A stretch of 64,000 bases of DNA from Nitrosospira lacus (GCF_000355765.4 NZ_CP021106.3:2265137-2329136); one strand, 5' to 3'. Positions 37,807 through 46,286 are shown, counted from the stretch's first letter. A program made the numbers and translations. The notes: generated from the sequence alone by a model not told the origin.

Positions 37807-37814
37807 TAGTGAGA

Positions 37815-37830
37815 GTGCAGAATAATGCAA
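37815..37830. promoter_or_regulatory. operator copy 2 over the repressor start codon
   Basis: GTGCAGAATAATGCAA differs from copy 1 by a single base and contains the ATG of the repressor gene at 37825. The offset of 32 bases puts both copies on the same face of the helix, suiting cooperative binding and autoregulation. Confidence 0.65.
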
Positions 37831-38262
37831 CCTTTTTATGAGCGGCTGATTGAGGAACGAAAGAGGCTTGGTCTCACCCAGGACGAAATGGCGCATGAGG
37901 CCGGCGTTGCAAAGCGTACTTACTGTAACTATGAAGCCGGAATCTCTGCACCGACGGCAGTGCAGCTCGGCGTCATAGCTTTGATCGGGGTGGATGTTCA
38001 GTACGTTATGACCGGTAACCGCCAAACCGCGATCAGCCTGGAGCAAGAGCGCGCGGGGTATGTGGTCGAGGTGTTGAGCAAGGAAGAACAAGCGCTGCTG
38101 GACAACTACCGCAATTCTCCTCCAGAGGGTAAAACTGCCATCAAAGCGGTCGGCGTTGCGGTCGCGAAATCTGATAAAGACAAAGCGATAGAAAATTATG
38201 AAGGCCCCGAGAAGCGGGTAGGTGAACGGCGTCAAGGAGATCGACGCCAGAAAAGCGCATAG
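37825..38262 (+). CDS. phage repressor (XRE-type, BcepMu gp17-like)
   Basis: This 145-residue protein has an XRE helix-turn-helix near residues 9-62 (GLTQDEMAHEAGVAKRTYCN then YEAGISAPTAVQL). A C-terminal oligomerisation part and a charged tail (EKRVGERRQGDRRQ) follow. It should keep the prophage silent by binding the two operators, one of which includes its own start codon. It is divergent from the gp16-type gene, the usual immunity switch layout. Confidence 0.82.
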   Translation: MQPFYERLIEERKRLGLTQDEMAHEAGVAKRTYCNYEAGISAPTAVQLGVIALIGVDVQYVMTGNRQTAISLEQERAGYVVEVLSKEEQALLDNYRNSPPEGKTAIKAVGVAVAKSDKDKAIENYEGPEKRVGERRQGDRRQKSA

Positions 38263-38307
38263 CTGCCATCAAGTTTAAACCGCATTAAAAGACCCTCTCT
38301 GTCATAC

Positions 38308-38328
38308 CGCATATCCTCGCGATATGCG
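38308..38328 (+). promoter_or_regulatory. perfect 8-bp hairpin containing the endolysin start codon
   Basis: CGCATATC and GATATGCG pair perfectly around a 5-base loop, and the endolysin ATG (38324-38326) lies in the right arm. No clear Shine-Dalgarno is visible upstream. This could delay translation or be a protein-binding dyad. Confidence 0.55.
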
Positions 38329-38863
38329 ATCAATCAACCTCATAGTAATTCACTGCGCGGCCACGCCTAACGGCAGGTCCATGTTTCGCTCTGTCCCTGG
38401 CAGAGCCGTCAGCATGACGCCGGTGGAAGTGCTCGATGAAATGCACAAGGTGCGCGGCTTCGCACGCACTGCCGGGTTTCGTGCGCGCCAGAATCCCAAT
38501 CTCACTAGCATTGGTTATCACTTCATCATCTACACGAATGGCACGGTCGCGACCGGGCGCCATCTTGATGAGGTCGGCGCGCATGTACAAGGCTTCAATG
38601 CCAAATCCATCGGCATCTGCATGATCGGCACGGATGAATTTACGGTGGTGCAATGGAAGAGTCTGGCGGGATTGGTTAATGCCCTGAATGAAACTTATCC
38701 TGATGCCCGTCTCTGCGGCCATCGAGACCTGTCCCCGGATCAAAACAAAAACGGAATCATTGAGCCATTCGAGTGGCTCAAGATCTGCCCAGGCTTTGAT
38801 GTCGCAGCATGGCTGAATAACGACATGGAGCCATTCCCCCAAAACGTTTATTCGCCATTATGA
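38324..38863 (+). CDS. endolysin, N-acetylmuramoyl-L-alanine amidase
   Basis: This 179-residue enzyme of the amidase-2/T7 lysozyme type cuts peptidoglycan at the sugar-peptide amide bond. Zinc ligands appear as His10 (VIHCAATP), His133 (CGHRDLSPD) and Cys155 (KICPG), with Lys153 placed as in T7 lysozyme. It lacks a signal peptide, so the membrane protein encoded next would be needed for release. Its start codon lies in a hairpin. Confidence 0.88.
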   Translation: MRSINLIVIHCAATPNGRSMFRSVPGRAVSMTPVEVLDEMHKVRGFARTAGFRARQNPNLTSIGYHFIIYTNGTVATGRHLDEVGAHVQGFNAKSIGICMIGTDEFTVVQWKSLAGLVNALNETYPDARLCGHRDLSPDQNKNGIIEPFEWLKICPGFDVAAWLNNDMEPFPQNVYSPL

Positions 38864-39075
38864 GCACCGACATCGGGACGCCCGATTGCAAATGCTGGTG
38901 GCGCAGCAGAACCTTGTGGTTTAACACCCTGATGGGCGCTTTGACCGCGCTTGAAGCCAATGTTGCCCTGGTTCAGCCACTTGTGCCTGGGAATGTGTAT
39001 AGCTATTTCGTGCTGGTGCTCGTCATCGGCAATTCCGTCCTTCGCATCGTCACCACGCAGGCGCTTACAAAATGA
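38860..39075 (+). CDS. holin-like small membrane protein
   Basis: This 71-residue protein has two hydrophobic stretches (WFNTLMGALTALEANVALV and YSYFVLVLVIGNSVLRIV), and lies between endolysin and spanin genes, overlapping both by ATGA. Holin function is inferred from size, topology and position. Confidence 0.65.
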   Translation: MSTDIGTPDCKCWWRSRTLWFNTLMGALTALEANVALVQPLVPGNVYSYFVLVLVIGNSVLRIVTTQALTK

Positions 39076-39506
39076 TAGCAAGCCCATATTTCTGGATCGC
39101 CCTCCTGGCGGGTGCGCTCGCGATCAGCGGCGGCTCGTATTACTACGGCGGCAAACATGCCAGGGATGCCGCCAAGGCCGCGCAATTCGTCGAGCTTAGT
39201 GACGCTGTGGGTAAAGCCATTGCTAAGATCAAGACGATCACTAAAGAGCTCGATAAATATGAAGCCACCCGAGAAAAAGTGCGCGTGGTGTACAGGACCA
39301 TCAAGGAGAAAGCAGATGCCAATATCGATAAAAACCCTGGTTACGCTGAGTGCGGTCTTGATGCTGACGGCTTGCGCCTCTACAACGCTCGCCCCGCAGA
39401 TATTGAATCAGGCGCCCCCATCCCTGACAACTCCGTGCCCGGATCTCCCCCCGGCGTCGGACGGGAAGCTGTCCACGATCCTGAAGAACAGCATCGAGAG
39501 GGCTGA
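39072..39506 (+). CDS. i-spanin (Rz-like)
   Basis: This 144-residue protein has an N-terminal membrane anchor (FWIALLAGALAISGG) and a periplasmic coiled coil (KAIAKIKTITKELDKYEATR). The Rz1 lipoprotein gene is nested in another frame over its 3' half. Together they would fuse inner and outer membranes at lysis. Confidence 0.75.
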   Translation: MIASPYFWIALLAGALAISGGSYYYGGKHARDAAKAAQFVELSDAVGKAIAKIKTITKELDKYEATREKVRVVYRTIKEKADANIDKNPGYAECGLDADGLRLYNARPADIESGAPIPDNSVPGSPPGVGREAVHDPEEQHREG

Positions 39507-39576
39507 GCTCTATTATCAATGCCAGGCACGTCAGGCAGTGTTGGCGGACTGGGCAAAAACGATTACCAGCGAGTAA
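39316..39576 (+). CDS. o-spanin (Rz1-like lipoprotein), nested in the Rz gene
   Basis: This 86-residue lipoprotein reads MPISIKTLVTLSAVLMLTAC at its start (lipobox LTAC), followed by a Pro-rich segment (APQILNQAPPSLTTPCPDLP), the Rz1 hallmark. AAGGAG lies eight bases before the ATG at 39316. It is read in the +1 frame relative to Rz and runs 70 bases past the Rz stop. Confidence 0.78.
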   Translation: MPISIKTLVTLSAVLMLTACASTTLAPQILNQAPPSLTTPCPDLPPASDGKLSTILKNSIERAELYYQCQARQAVLADWAKTITSE

Positions 39577-39608
39577 AGTTTATTCATCTTCAAGCAGAGG
39601 AAAGTGAT

Positions 39609-40115
39609 ATGAAAACCAGATTGTTGCAGCTCCCAGCCGTCCTGTTAATCGGGGCACTGTCACTCACCGCCCAAGCCGGTGCGCTATCGGATTACCTTGA
39701 AAATAAAATAATTGATTATGTGTTTCGAGGCCAGACATTTACCGCGCCTACTACCACATACTTTGCGCTGGCCACCACGTCTGGCAATGATGCTGGCTGC
39801 GGCACGGAGGTAAGCGGCGGAAGCTATACGCGGGTGGCGGTGACATCAAGCATGGCTAACTGGGCTGGGACTCAGAGCGCGGGTAGTACCACCGCATCGA
39901 GCGGCACGGGTGGAACCACCAGCAATAACGCCACCATCACTTTCCCCGCGCCCACAGCCAGCTGGGGCACGGTGGTTGAGTATTGCGTTTTCGATGCATC
40001 CACGGCGGGAAATCTGCTATTCCGGGCCGCCCTAACTACCAGCAAGACAGTCAATAACGGCGATGCCGCGCCATCATTTGCGGCCGGGTCGTCTACGCTA
40101 CAGATCGATAACTAG
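39609..40115 (+). CDS. phage virion-type protein with signal-peptide-like N-terminus
   Basis: This 168-residue protein has two parts. Residues 1-24 look like a Sec signal (MKTRLLQLPAVLLIGALSLT then AQAG). From ALSDYLENKIIDYVFRGQ on it matches a type of phage tail/fibre-associated domain (TYFALATT, GTEVSGGSYTRVAVTS, ANWAGTQ) that normally starts directly at this point. AGAGGA supports ATG 39609. The combination is odd, because virion parts assemble in the cytoplasm. The major capsid protein shows the same oddity. Confidence 0.65.
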   Translation: MKTRLLQLPAVLLIGALSLTAQAGALSDYLENKIIDYVFRGQTFTAPTTTYFALATTSGNDAGCGTEVSGGSYTRVAVTSSMANWAGTQSAGSTTASSGTGGTTSNNATITFPAPTASWGTVVEYCVFDASTAGNLLFRAALTTSKTVNNGDAAPSFAAGSSTLQIDN

Positions 40116-40123
40116 GCGCCTGA

Positions 40124-40573
40124 ATGCCAATCGTATCCAGCCAGATTATTTCCCAATCTGTCCAGGTTGACGGTCGCACTGACGTTTTGGAGCGACACAC
40201 GGATCACAATGGAGTAGATCACGATTGCCCCTATACTGCGGCTGTCGGTCTGGATATTAATGTGGTTATGACGCTTCGCGCCCAGAATATAGGGGCGCGG
40301 ATTGATATGCTGGAATTGGCCGAAGCCGAGGCTAACAATTTCGAATTGTCACTCTCACAAGTGGAGTTTCTCAAGCGATTCACGCAAAAGGAGCGCACAG
40401 ATGTAAATGTGGCAAAGCGGACTGATGCAGAAGTAGAGGACGCTTGGAATTTCGTTATGGCTGCCAAAAATGGAATCCACCTTAGAAACCCATTAACGAT
40501 AGGAATGCTTGCCCTGCTGGAAGCCAAATTACTGCTTGATCCTGGGCGCAAAGAAATTATAGGGGCGCCGTAA
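40124..40573 (+). CDS. phage protein of unknown function
   Basis: This 149-residue protein has a beta-like start with the charged segment ERHTDHNGVDHDCPY, then a helical C-terminal half (DMLELAEAEANNFELSL). It lies in the cluster of virion-type genes and overlaps the next start as TAATG. No family is recognised. Confidence 0.6.
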   Translation: MPIVSSQIISQSVQVDGRTDVLERHTDHNGVDHDCPYTAAVGLDINVVMTLRAQNIGARIDMLELAEAEANNFELSLSQVEFLKRFTQKERTDVNVAKRTDAEVEDAWNFVMAAKNGIHLRNPLTIGMLALLEAKLLLDPGRKEIIGAP

Positions 40574-42267
40574 TGGCGGATTTCCTTCTTCGGTCTACCA
40601 GTTCAACCGAGAGGCAGAATTCAACCGCATATGCCTTAGGGGATCGAATTGTCATCGCGCGCGCTGACGCGCAGTCCGGTTTTGCAAACATGCGGAAGTA
40701 TGTTTACGAGTGCACCACTGCCGGAACTACAGCTGGAAGCGCGCCAATTTACCCGACGACACCTGGCGGGACTGTAAGTGATGGCTCTGTAGTATGGACG
40801 TGCCGCGAGTGCCAAACATGGGCAAATGCGGCGCGGTACGCTGATTATATTGCCAATAACCGCATGGCTGCGGGAGACAGGCTATTCGCCTCGCAGGCGC
40901 ATGCGGAAACCAGCACGGTCTCCTTGACTATTACGTTCCCAGGAACAGTGACAAACCCTTGCTATTTTCTTTGTGTCGATGATTCGATTGGCGGAAATTC
41001 GCCAACAACCGTTAGCACTGGGGCGTCAGTATCGAACTCGGGATCGGTCACCCTATCTGTGAATGGCTCTGTAATTGGGTATGGCGTCGCTTTCACTTGC
41101 GGGTCCGGTAGCGGTAATCTCAGCCTTAATCAGACCGCGAATATCCAAGAGTGGACATTATGCGATTTTGTTCTTGGGGCCAGTGCAACGCAGCTTCTGA
41201 TACTCAGCGCATCTGGGAGCGGCTCAGTCTCAGCGGAAACTACACTAAATAATTGCCGTTACCAGTTTGGAAATACCGCCTCTCGTATCAAACCTTCCAA
41301 TATAGTATCAATACAAGGTGGGAGCATAATATCTGGAGGCACCACGCCGACTTCTATATTCAGCCGCCCCACATCAAATACTCCGGTCAATCTTTCAGTC
41401 AGTGGTTTAGATTTTTCAAACCTTGGCTCAACGGTAAATCTGGTGGAGGGCGGGTCATTCTCCGGTAATAACGGCGCAATGATATTGCGCAATAGCAAAT
41501 TGCCATCGAGTTGGTCTGGCTCCTTGCTATCAGCAGCCATCACGACTATCGGCTTCAATGTAGCCGCATATAACCTCGATTATGCCGACACCAATTACTC
41601 GGTATGGCTGGAGGACTATTCGGGATCGGTAAGACACGATACTGCACTGTATCTCTCCGGCACTGACGGGATAAAGTTGAACGGTGCTGCCGTCCCCCTT
41701 TGCTACAAAATGACGGCATCGGCAAATGTGATGCCTTTGGAGGGTCTGTGGAGAGTGATCGTCAATGAGGTCACAACCTCGCAAACAGCAACGTTGGAAA
41801 TAATCCACAATGAAGCAGCCGCACTGAACGATGGGGAAATTTGGCTGGAGCTGGAATATCCGGTAACGGGTGGCAGCGCACAATTCGCGCGACTGACTGA
41901 TAAGTCAAATCTTCTGGCCACTCCAGCCACGCAAACTACATCCTCCGCTGATTGGGATGACGGATTAAGCGAGCGAGCAAATTCAACTGTGTATGCGGTC
42001 GGCAATATTATTAAATCTTCGGGATCGCCCGGAAGCGCGTTCATCTGCACCGTCTCGGGCACAAGCGCAGGAAGCGTGCCTGGGGGCTATACGAGTGCCG
42101 CTGATGGAGCGAGCATTACGGATGGGTCGGCAACATTTAAAGCCATGCGTCGGCAGAAACTGCAGGTGCCATTTACCGCCGCCGAGCAGGGTGTGATAAG
42201 AGCACGTGCTGTGTTGGCAAAATCCAACGCCGTGGTATGGGTAGCCTCTAAACTAGCGGTGGCGTAA
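40573..42267 (+). CDS. large Ser/Thr/Gly-rich virion or fibre-like protein
   Basis: This 564-residue protein has an N-terminal segment (STAYALGDRIV...YECTTAGTTAGS) repeated in related form near the C-terminus (STVYAVGNIIKSSGSPGSAF then GTSAGSVPGGY), typical of carbohydrate- or fibre-type modules. A long beta-rich, low-charge middle suggests a beta-helix. It is probably a surface-exposed virion protein. Confidence 0.62.
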   Translation: MADFLLRSTSSTERQNSTAYALGDRIVIARADAQSGFANMRKYVYECTTAGTTAGSAPIYPTTPGGTVSDGSVVWTCRECQTWANAARYADYIANNRMAAGDRLFASQAHAETSTVSLTITFPGTVTNPCYFLCVDDSIGGNSPTTVSTGASVSNSGSVTLSVNGSVIGYGVAFTCGSGSGNLSLNQTANIQEWTLCDFVLGASATQLLILSASGSGSVSAETTLNNCRYQFGNTASRIKPSNIVSIQGGSIISGGTTPTSIFSRPTSNTPVNLSVSGLDFSNLGSTVNLVEGGSFSGNNGAMILRNSKLPSSWSGSLLSAAITTIGFNVAAYNLDYADTNYSVWLEDYSGSVRHDTALYLSGTDGIKLNGAAVPLCYKMTASANVMPLEGLWRVIVNEVTTSQTATLEIIHNEAAALNDGEIWLELEYPVTGGSAQFARLTDKSNLLATPATQTTSSADWDDGLSERANSTVYAVGNIIKSSGSPGSAFICTVSGTSAGSVPGGYTSAADGASITDGSATFKAMRRQKLQVPFTAAEQGVIRARAVLAKSNAVVWVASKLAVA

Positions 42268-43199
42268 TGGCACGGCAATACGTCGTCGATGGCCTTCTGA
42301 TTCAAGAGTCCGGGACTCGGCAATATGTTGTCGATAGTCTTCTGATTCAGGAAACGACGTCGGCAAATGGTGCAGCCGCATTAGCGGGCGACGCTCAAGT
42401 GGTGGCAGCAGCCACTGGCGTGCTGACTACAGAGATCAAACTCGTCGGCGCAAGTCTGTCCGTCGCTACTGCTGCGGGAAATTTAACCACGCAGATCCCG
42501 CTCGCCGGTGTGGCTGTCGCCATAGCTCAGGCAGCTGCCGGACTGTCCACACAAATTTCACTTGGCGGCAATGCCGCAGCGGTCGCCGGGGCATCCGGAG
42601 CTCTAGCAACCGCTATCCCATTGGGGGGGCAGGCGACAGGTAATGCCGTCGCGGCCGGCGTACTGGCAACTCAGATCCGCCTGGGCGGCGTGGCGGTGGC
42701 GCAGGCGATGGCGAGCGGGGATCTTGCTGGCGGCGGAGCGCTGGCCGGAGCTGCAATTGCTACCAGCGCTGCCGCCGGCAATCTCACGGCACAGATCAGA
42801 TTGAATGGCGCGGCGGTGGCGGCAGCCGCCGCAGCGGCCGGGCTGTCCACCCAGATCAATCTGTCAGGCAATGCCCATGCAAGCGCGACTGTTGTCGCAA
42901 CGCTTACCACCATTATCCAGCTCGCAGGTGGCGCGTTGGCGGTGTCTGGCGCCGTCGGTACGCTGATAACGGCCATACCATTGACAGCGGCCGCTCTCGC
43001 GACTGTGATCGCCACAGGGGAGCTGACGGTTCCAATATTGCTGGCGGGCAATGCTTTGGCCGTGGCAAGCGCAACCGGGCAACTGTCTGGCATGAACCCG
43101 GAATACAACCCGCGATATGCTGTTCATGCCGTCGAACGGAATTTCGAGACCAGTCATACCAAGCAGTACGTTGTAAATTATGAGGCGGGGCTGCAATGA
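42267..43199 (+). CDS. phage protein built of eleven 20-residue repeats
   Basis: This 310-residue protein starts with two copies of a short motif (RQYVVDGLLIQES, RQYVVDSLLIQET) and ends with a third trace (KQYVVNYEAG). Between them residues 53-272 form eleven head-to-tail units of exactly 20 residues with the pattern L-x-T-x-I-x-L-x-G-x-A. The units are rich in Ala and Gly and almost free of charge, suggesting a beta-solenoid or adhesive fibre. TAATG couples it to the previous gene. Confidence 0.68.
   Translation: MARQYVVDGLLIQESGTRQYVVDSLLIQETTSANGAAALAGDAQVVAAATGVLTTEIKLVGASLSVATAAGNLTTQIPLAGVAVAIAQAAAGLSTQISLGGNAAAVAGASGALATAIPLGGQATGNAVAAGVLATQIRLGGVAVAQAMASGDLAGGGALAGAAIATSAAAGNLTAQIRLNGAAVAAAAAAAGLSTQINLSGNAHASATVVATLTTIIQLAGGALAVSGAVGTLITAIPLTAAALATVIATGELTVPILLAGNALAVASATGQLSGMNPEYNPRYAVHAVERNFETSHTKQYVVNYEAGLQ
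42423..43082 (+). repeat. eleven degenerate 60-base tandem units in the coding region
   Basis: The repeat is exact in length (60 bases, 20 codons) but diverged in sequence, so it is old or kept by structure rather than freshly duplicated. Units begin at residues 53, 73, 93 and so on to 253. Confidence 0.75.
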
Positions 43200-43507
43200 G
43201 CGCTGTGTTGTGGCCTGAGAAAGATCCTGCCGAGGAGTTGTGGCTCACGTTCAATTACGGACCTGCGCTCACTGTAGGCGAGACTGTCTCTCTCGTAAAC
43301 ATGTCCGTCCAACTTAAGGCCGGTGTAGATGCATCACCCTCGACCTTTATCTCTGGGATGGCCGTGGTCATGGGTGACGGCAAAGTGCTGCAGTTTGCGC
43401 GGGCGGGCGTTGATCAGGCCACATATCTGGTGAAGTGCGTGGCCACTACATCAAGTGGCCGCAAGTTGGTTTTGGCTGGCAAGGTGCCGGTGAGGGAGAT
43501 TGCATAG
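43196..43507 (+). CDS. small phage virion-cluster protein
   Basis: This 103-residue beta-rich protein (LWLTFNYGPALTVGETVSLV) looks like a single immunoglobulin-like or fibre-associated domain. It overlaps the repeat protein gene by ATGA, so the two are made together. Function is unknown. Confidence 0.6.
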   Translation: MSAVLWPEKDPAEELWLTFNYGPALTVGETVSLVNMSVQLKAGVDASPSTFISGMAVVMGDGKVLQFARAGVDQATYLVKCVATTSSGRKLVLAGKVPVREIA

Positions 43508-43564
43508 ATTGTCAGGAGCGCACCGAAGAGCAGCGCCATTAATTAACTCAAAATTGATACAGCG

Positions 43565-43906
43565 ATGGATATCGAAACATTGAAATTTGGCTTCCAGGTA
43601 TTGCAGTTCGTAGCGACCGGCGCGATCGGTATCTATGTTTATATCTCCAATAAAAACCGAGTCACGAATGATCGTATCACTACGCTGGAGAGCGATATCG
43701 ACAGTCGACTGGATGGGCAGGGCATACGTATCGCCAAGGTGGAAGAGGCGCTGAATCACACGCCGACGCATAGCGATCTCGGTGCGCTGCATGATCGTAT
43801 TACCTCTGTAGGTAAAGGGGTGGATTTCCTTGCTGGCGAATTCAAGGGCGTAAAAAATGTGTTGAATGTAATCCATCAACACCTCATGAACGGGACCAAG
43901 AAATGA
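43565..43906 (+). CDS. DUF2730 family phage protein (Mu gp25-like)
   Basis: This 113-residue protein has one N-terminal membrane span (LQFVATGAIGIYVYI) and a coiled-coil tail with THSDLGALHDRI, typical of DUF2730. It stands at the start of the packaging gene group as gp25 does in Mu. Confidence 0.75.
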   Translation: MDIETLKFGFQVLQFVATGAIGIYVYISNKNRVTNDRITTLESDIDSRLDGQGIRIAKVEEALNHTPTHSDLGALHDRITSVGKGVDFLAGEFKGVKNVLNVIHQHLMNGTKK

Positions 43907-44196
43907 CCTATTCAGAATCTGTAGCAGCTGACCGGCGCCTGCTCATACTCAGGGCATTGAGGGAGTCACACGAATACACCGCAGCGGCACGGCTGCTCCG
44001 TGTCTTTCTAGGATCATTCGGCCGCCCGGTATCCGCTGATCTGGTGGAATCGGAGCTGGCCTGGCTCGCCGAGCAGGGGCTCGTGACGATAAGGGCGGGC
44101 GGGGAAACTATCGCCACCCTCACGCCACGTGGTGCCGATGCTGCAAACGGCCTCACCCGGGTGCCTGGTGTGCGCCGTCCGGAACCGGGGGAATAA
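43903..44196 (+). CDS. VpaChn25_0724-type phage protein (Mu gp26 position)
   Basis: This 97-residue protein is a small winged-helix-like protein (RLLILRALRE, SADLVESELAWLAEQGLV, ATLTPRGADAANG) ending VPGVRRP, a pattern common in Mu-like phages upstream of the terminase. It overlaps both neighbours. Confidence 0.72.
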   Translation: MTYSESVAADRRLLILRALRESHEYTAAARLLRVFLGSFGRPVSADLVESELAWLAEQGLVTIRAGGETIATLTPRGADAANGLTRVPGVRRPEPGE

Positions 44197-44762
44197 TGCC
44201 GCCACGCTCAAAAGTCGGTGAGCTGCCTGCGGAGGTTCGCGCTTGGCTCGATCGCGCGTTGGCCGACAATCAGTTTGGCGAATATGAAGCCCTGTCTGTG
44301 ATGCTTGAAGAACGAGGGTTTGCAATCAGTAAAAGCAGTTTGCACCGTTACGGAACCAAGCTTGAGCGGCGCCTAGCTGCAATCAAGGCGAGCACCGAAG
44401 CCGCCGCCGCAATCGCAGCAGCCGCACCCGATGAAGCCGATAACCGCAGCAATGCAATCATTAGCATTGTGCAGACCGAAATTTTCGAGGCGCTGCTGGC
44501 CATGCAGGAAGCCGAGGAAAGCGGTGACCCCGGCAAGCGGAAGAAGACCGATCCGGGCAAGCGGATCGCTATCCTGGGCCACGCGGCCAAGAATATCGCC
44601 ACGCTCACCCGCAGTAGCGTCAACCTGAAAAAACACCAGGCGGACGTTTATGCAAAGGCGCAATCAGCCGCAGCGGCAGCCGAGAAGATCGCCAAGAAAG
44701 GCGGTTTGTCGGCCGAGGCCGTGGCGGAGATTCGTAAGCAAATACTGGGAATTGCCGCGTGA
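44196..44762 (+). CDS. DUF3486 protein, probable terminase small subunit (Mu gp27)
   Basis: This 188-residue protein has the DUF3486 start (SKVGELPAEVRAWLDRAL and GFAISKSSLHRYG, a DNA-binding helix-turn-helix) and a helical tail. It would recognise phage ends for packaging. It overlaps the large terminase gene. Confidence 0.8.
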   Translation: MPPRSKVGELPAEVRAWLDRALADNQFGEYEALSVMLEERGFAISKSSLHRYGTKLERRLAAIKASTEAAAAIAAAAPDEADNRSNAIISIVQTEIFEALLAMQEAEESGDPGKRKKTDPGKRIAILGHAAKNIATLTRSSVNLKKHQADVYAKAQSAAAAAEKIAKKGGLSAEAVAEIRKQILGIAA

Positions 44763-46285
44763 CGGGCATTCACTCAACGCTGCTGGCCAATGACGCGGCG
44801 CGCGGAGATGCCCCGCCTCCCGTTCTTCTGGGCTACCAGCAGAAATGGGTAGCAGACGATTCGCCGCTAAAAATCGCTGAGAAAAGCCGTCGCGTAGGTC
44901 TGACCTGGGCAGAGGCATCTGACGACGTCTTGATCGCGGCGGCAGAGGGCGGAACCAATGTGTTCTACATCGGCCCTACTCAGGATATGGCGCTGGAATA
45001 CATCGAGGCATGCGCCATGTGGGCGCGGGCATATGATTACGCGGCAGGCCAGATCGAGGAGGGAATCTTCCAGGATGGCGACAAGGAAATCAAAACATAC
45101 AAAATTGATTTCCCCTCATCCGGACGGCGCATTGTCGCCCTTAGTTCGCGCCCGACCAATCTTCGTGGTAAGCAGGGTGTCATCGTTATCGATGAGGCCG
45201 CCTTTCACCCGGACCTGAAAGCGCTTCTGAAGGCGGCAATGGCCATGCTGCTATGGGGCGATAAGGTACGTATCATTTCCACCCACGACGGCACGGACAA
45301 TGCCTTCAATGAATTGATTCAGGAGATCCGCGCTGGCCGACGCAAAGGAGCTGTGCACCGCATCACATTCCGCGAGGCGATCGAGCAAGGGCTATATCGG
45401 CGTGTCTGCCTGCGCCGTGGCATAGACTGGACGGCGGCGGGCGAGACGGCCTGGGTGGAAGATGCTTATGCGTACTATGGCGATGATGCGGCCGAGGAGC
45501 TGGACGTTGTGCCCAGTCAAGGTGGCGGCGCCTTCCTGACCATGTCACTGATCGAGAAACGCATGTCGCCGGATACAGCCCTGGTACGCGGTGCCTGGAA
45601 ACAGGAATTCGGACATCTGCCGGACAATGAGCGCTGGATGGAAGTAGACGCCTGGTGTGCGGAGAATCTGTTGCCGCACTTGCTGCAGCTCGACGCCGCA
45701 CGCTACCACGGTTTCGGTGAAGACTTCGGGCGCGTGGCCGATTTAACCGTGCTCACCTTCCTGGAAGAGGGCTCTGATTTGATCAACCGCGTGAGGTTGA
45801 TGGTCGAACTGTCGAACTGCCCCTTTCGCCAGCAAGAGCAGATTCTGTTTTACATCGTTGACAAGCTGCCGCGTTTTCGGTCGGGTGTGCTCGATGCCAC
45901 CGGCAACGGGGCGTATCTGGCCGAGCGCGCTGCGCAGCGTTACGGCGCATCCCGCATCGAGCAGTTACGGCTCAGCGAGGGTTTCTACATCGAACATATG
46001 CCACGCTTCAAGGCCGCGCTGCAGGACGCCACGCTGGACCGGCTACCCAAGGATTCGCAGATCCGCGATGATTTGCGCGCCCTGCGCGTGATTGACGGCG
46101 TGGCCAGGCTACCGAATGTCAAAACACAGAAGGGGGATGGTAAGCGCCTGCAGCGCCACGGCGATGCTGCCATTTCTCTGTTCCTGGCGAACTATGCGAT
46201 GAAACGCGAAGTTGTTCCAATGGAATTCCAATCACTTGGCCGGGCGCGCGAATCCGCTCAGCTCTCAGATTACATCGAGGCATAA
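44759..46285 (+). CDS. terminase large subunit (Mu gp28)
   Basis: This 508-residue packaging motor has a Walker A-like EKSRRVGLTW (about 42-51), Walker B VIVIDEAAF, a motif III-like IISTHDGTDN and a nuclease half with GFGEDFGRVADLT and DATGNG. The start is GTG at 44759, overlapping the previous stop (GTGA). Confidence 0.9.
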   Translation: MTGIHSTLLANDAARGDAPPPVLLGYQQKWVADDSPLKIAEKSRRVGLTWAEASDDVLIAAAEGGTNVFYIGPTQDMALEYIEACAMWARAYDYAAGQIEEGIFQDGDKEIKTYKIDFPSSGRRIVALSSRPTNLRGKQGVIVIDEAAFHPDLKALLKAAMAMLLWGDKVRIISTHDGTDNAFNELIQEIRAGRRKGAVHRITFREAIEQGLYRRVCLRRGIDWTAAGETAWVEDAYAYYGDDAAEELDVVPSQGGGAFLTMSLIEKRMSPDTALVRGAWKQEFGHLPDNERWMEVDAWCAENLLPHLLQLDAARYHGFGEDFGRVADLTVLTFLEEGSDLINRVRLMVELSNCPFRQQEQILFYIVDKLPRFRSGVLDATGNGAYLAERAAQRYGASRIEQLRLSEGFYIEHMPRFKAALQDATLDRLPKDSQIRDDLRALRVIDGVARLPNVKTQKGDGKRLQRHGDAAISLFLANYAMKREVVPMEFQSLGRARESAQLSDYIEA

Positions 46286-46286
46286 C

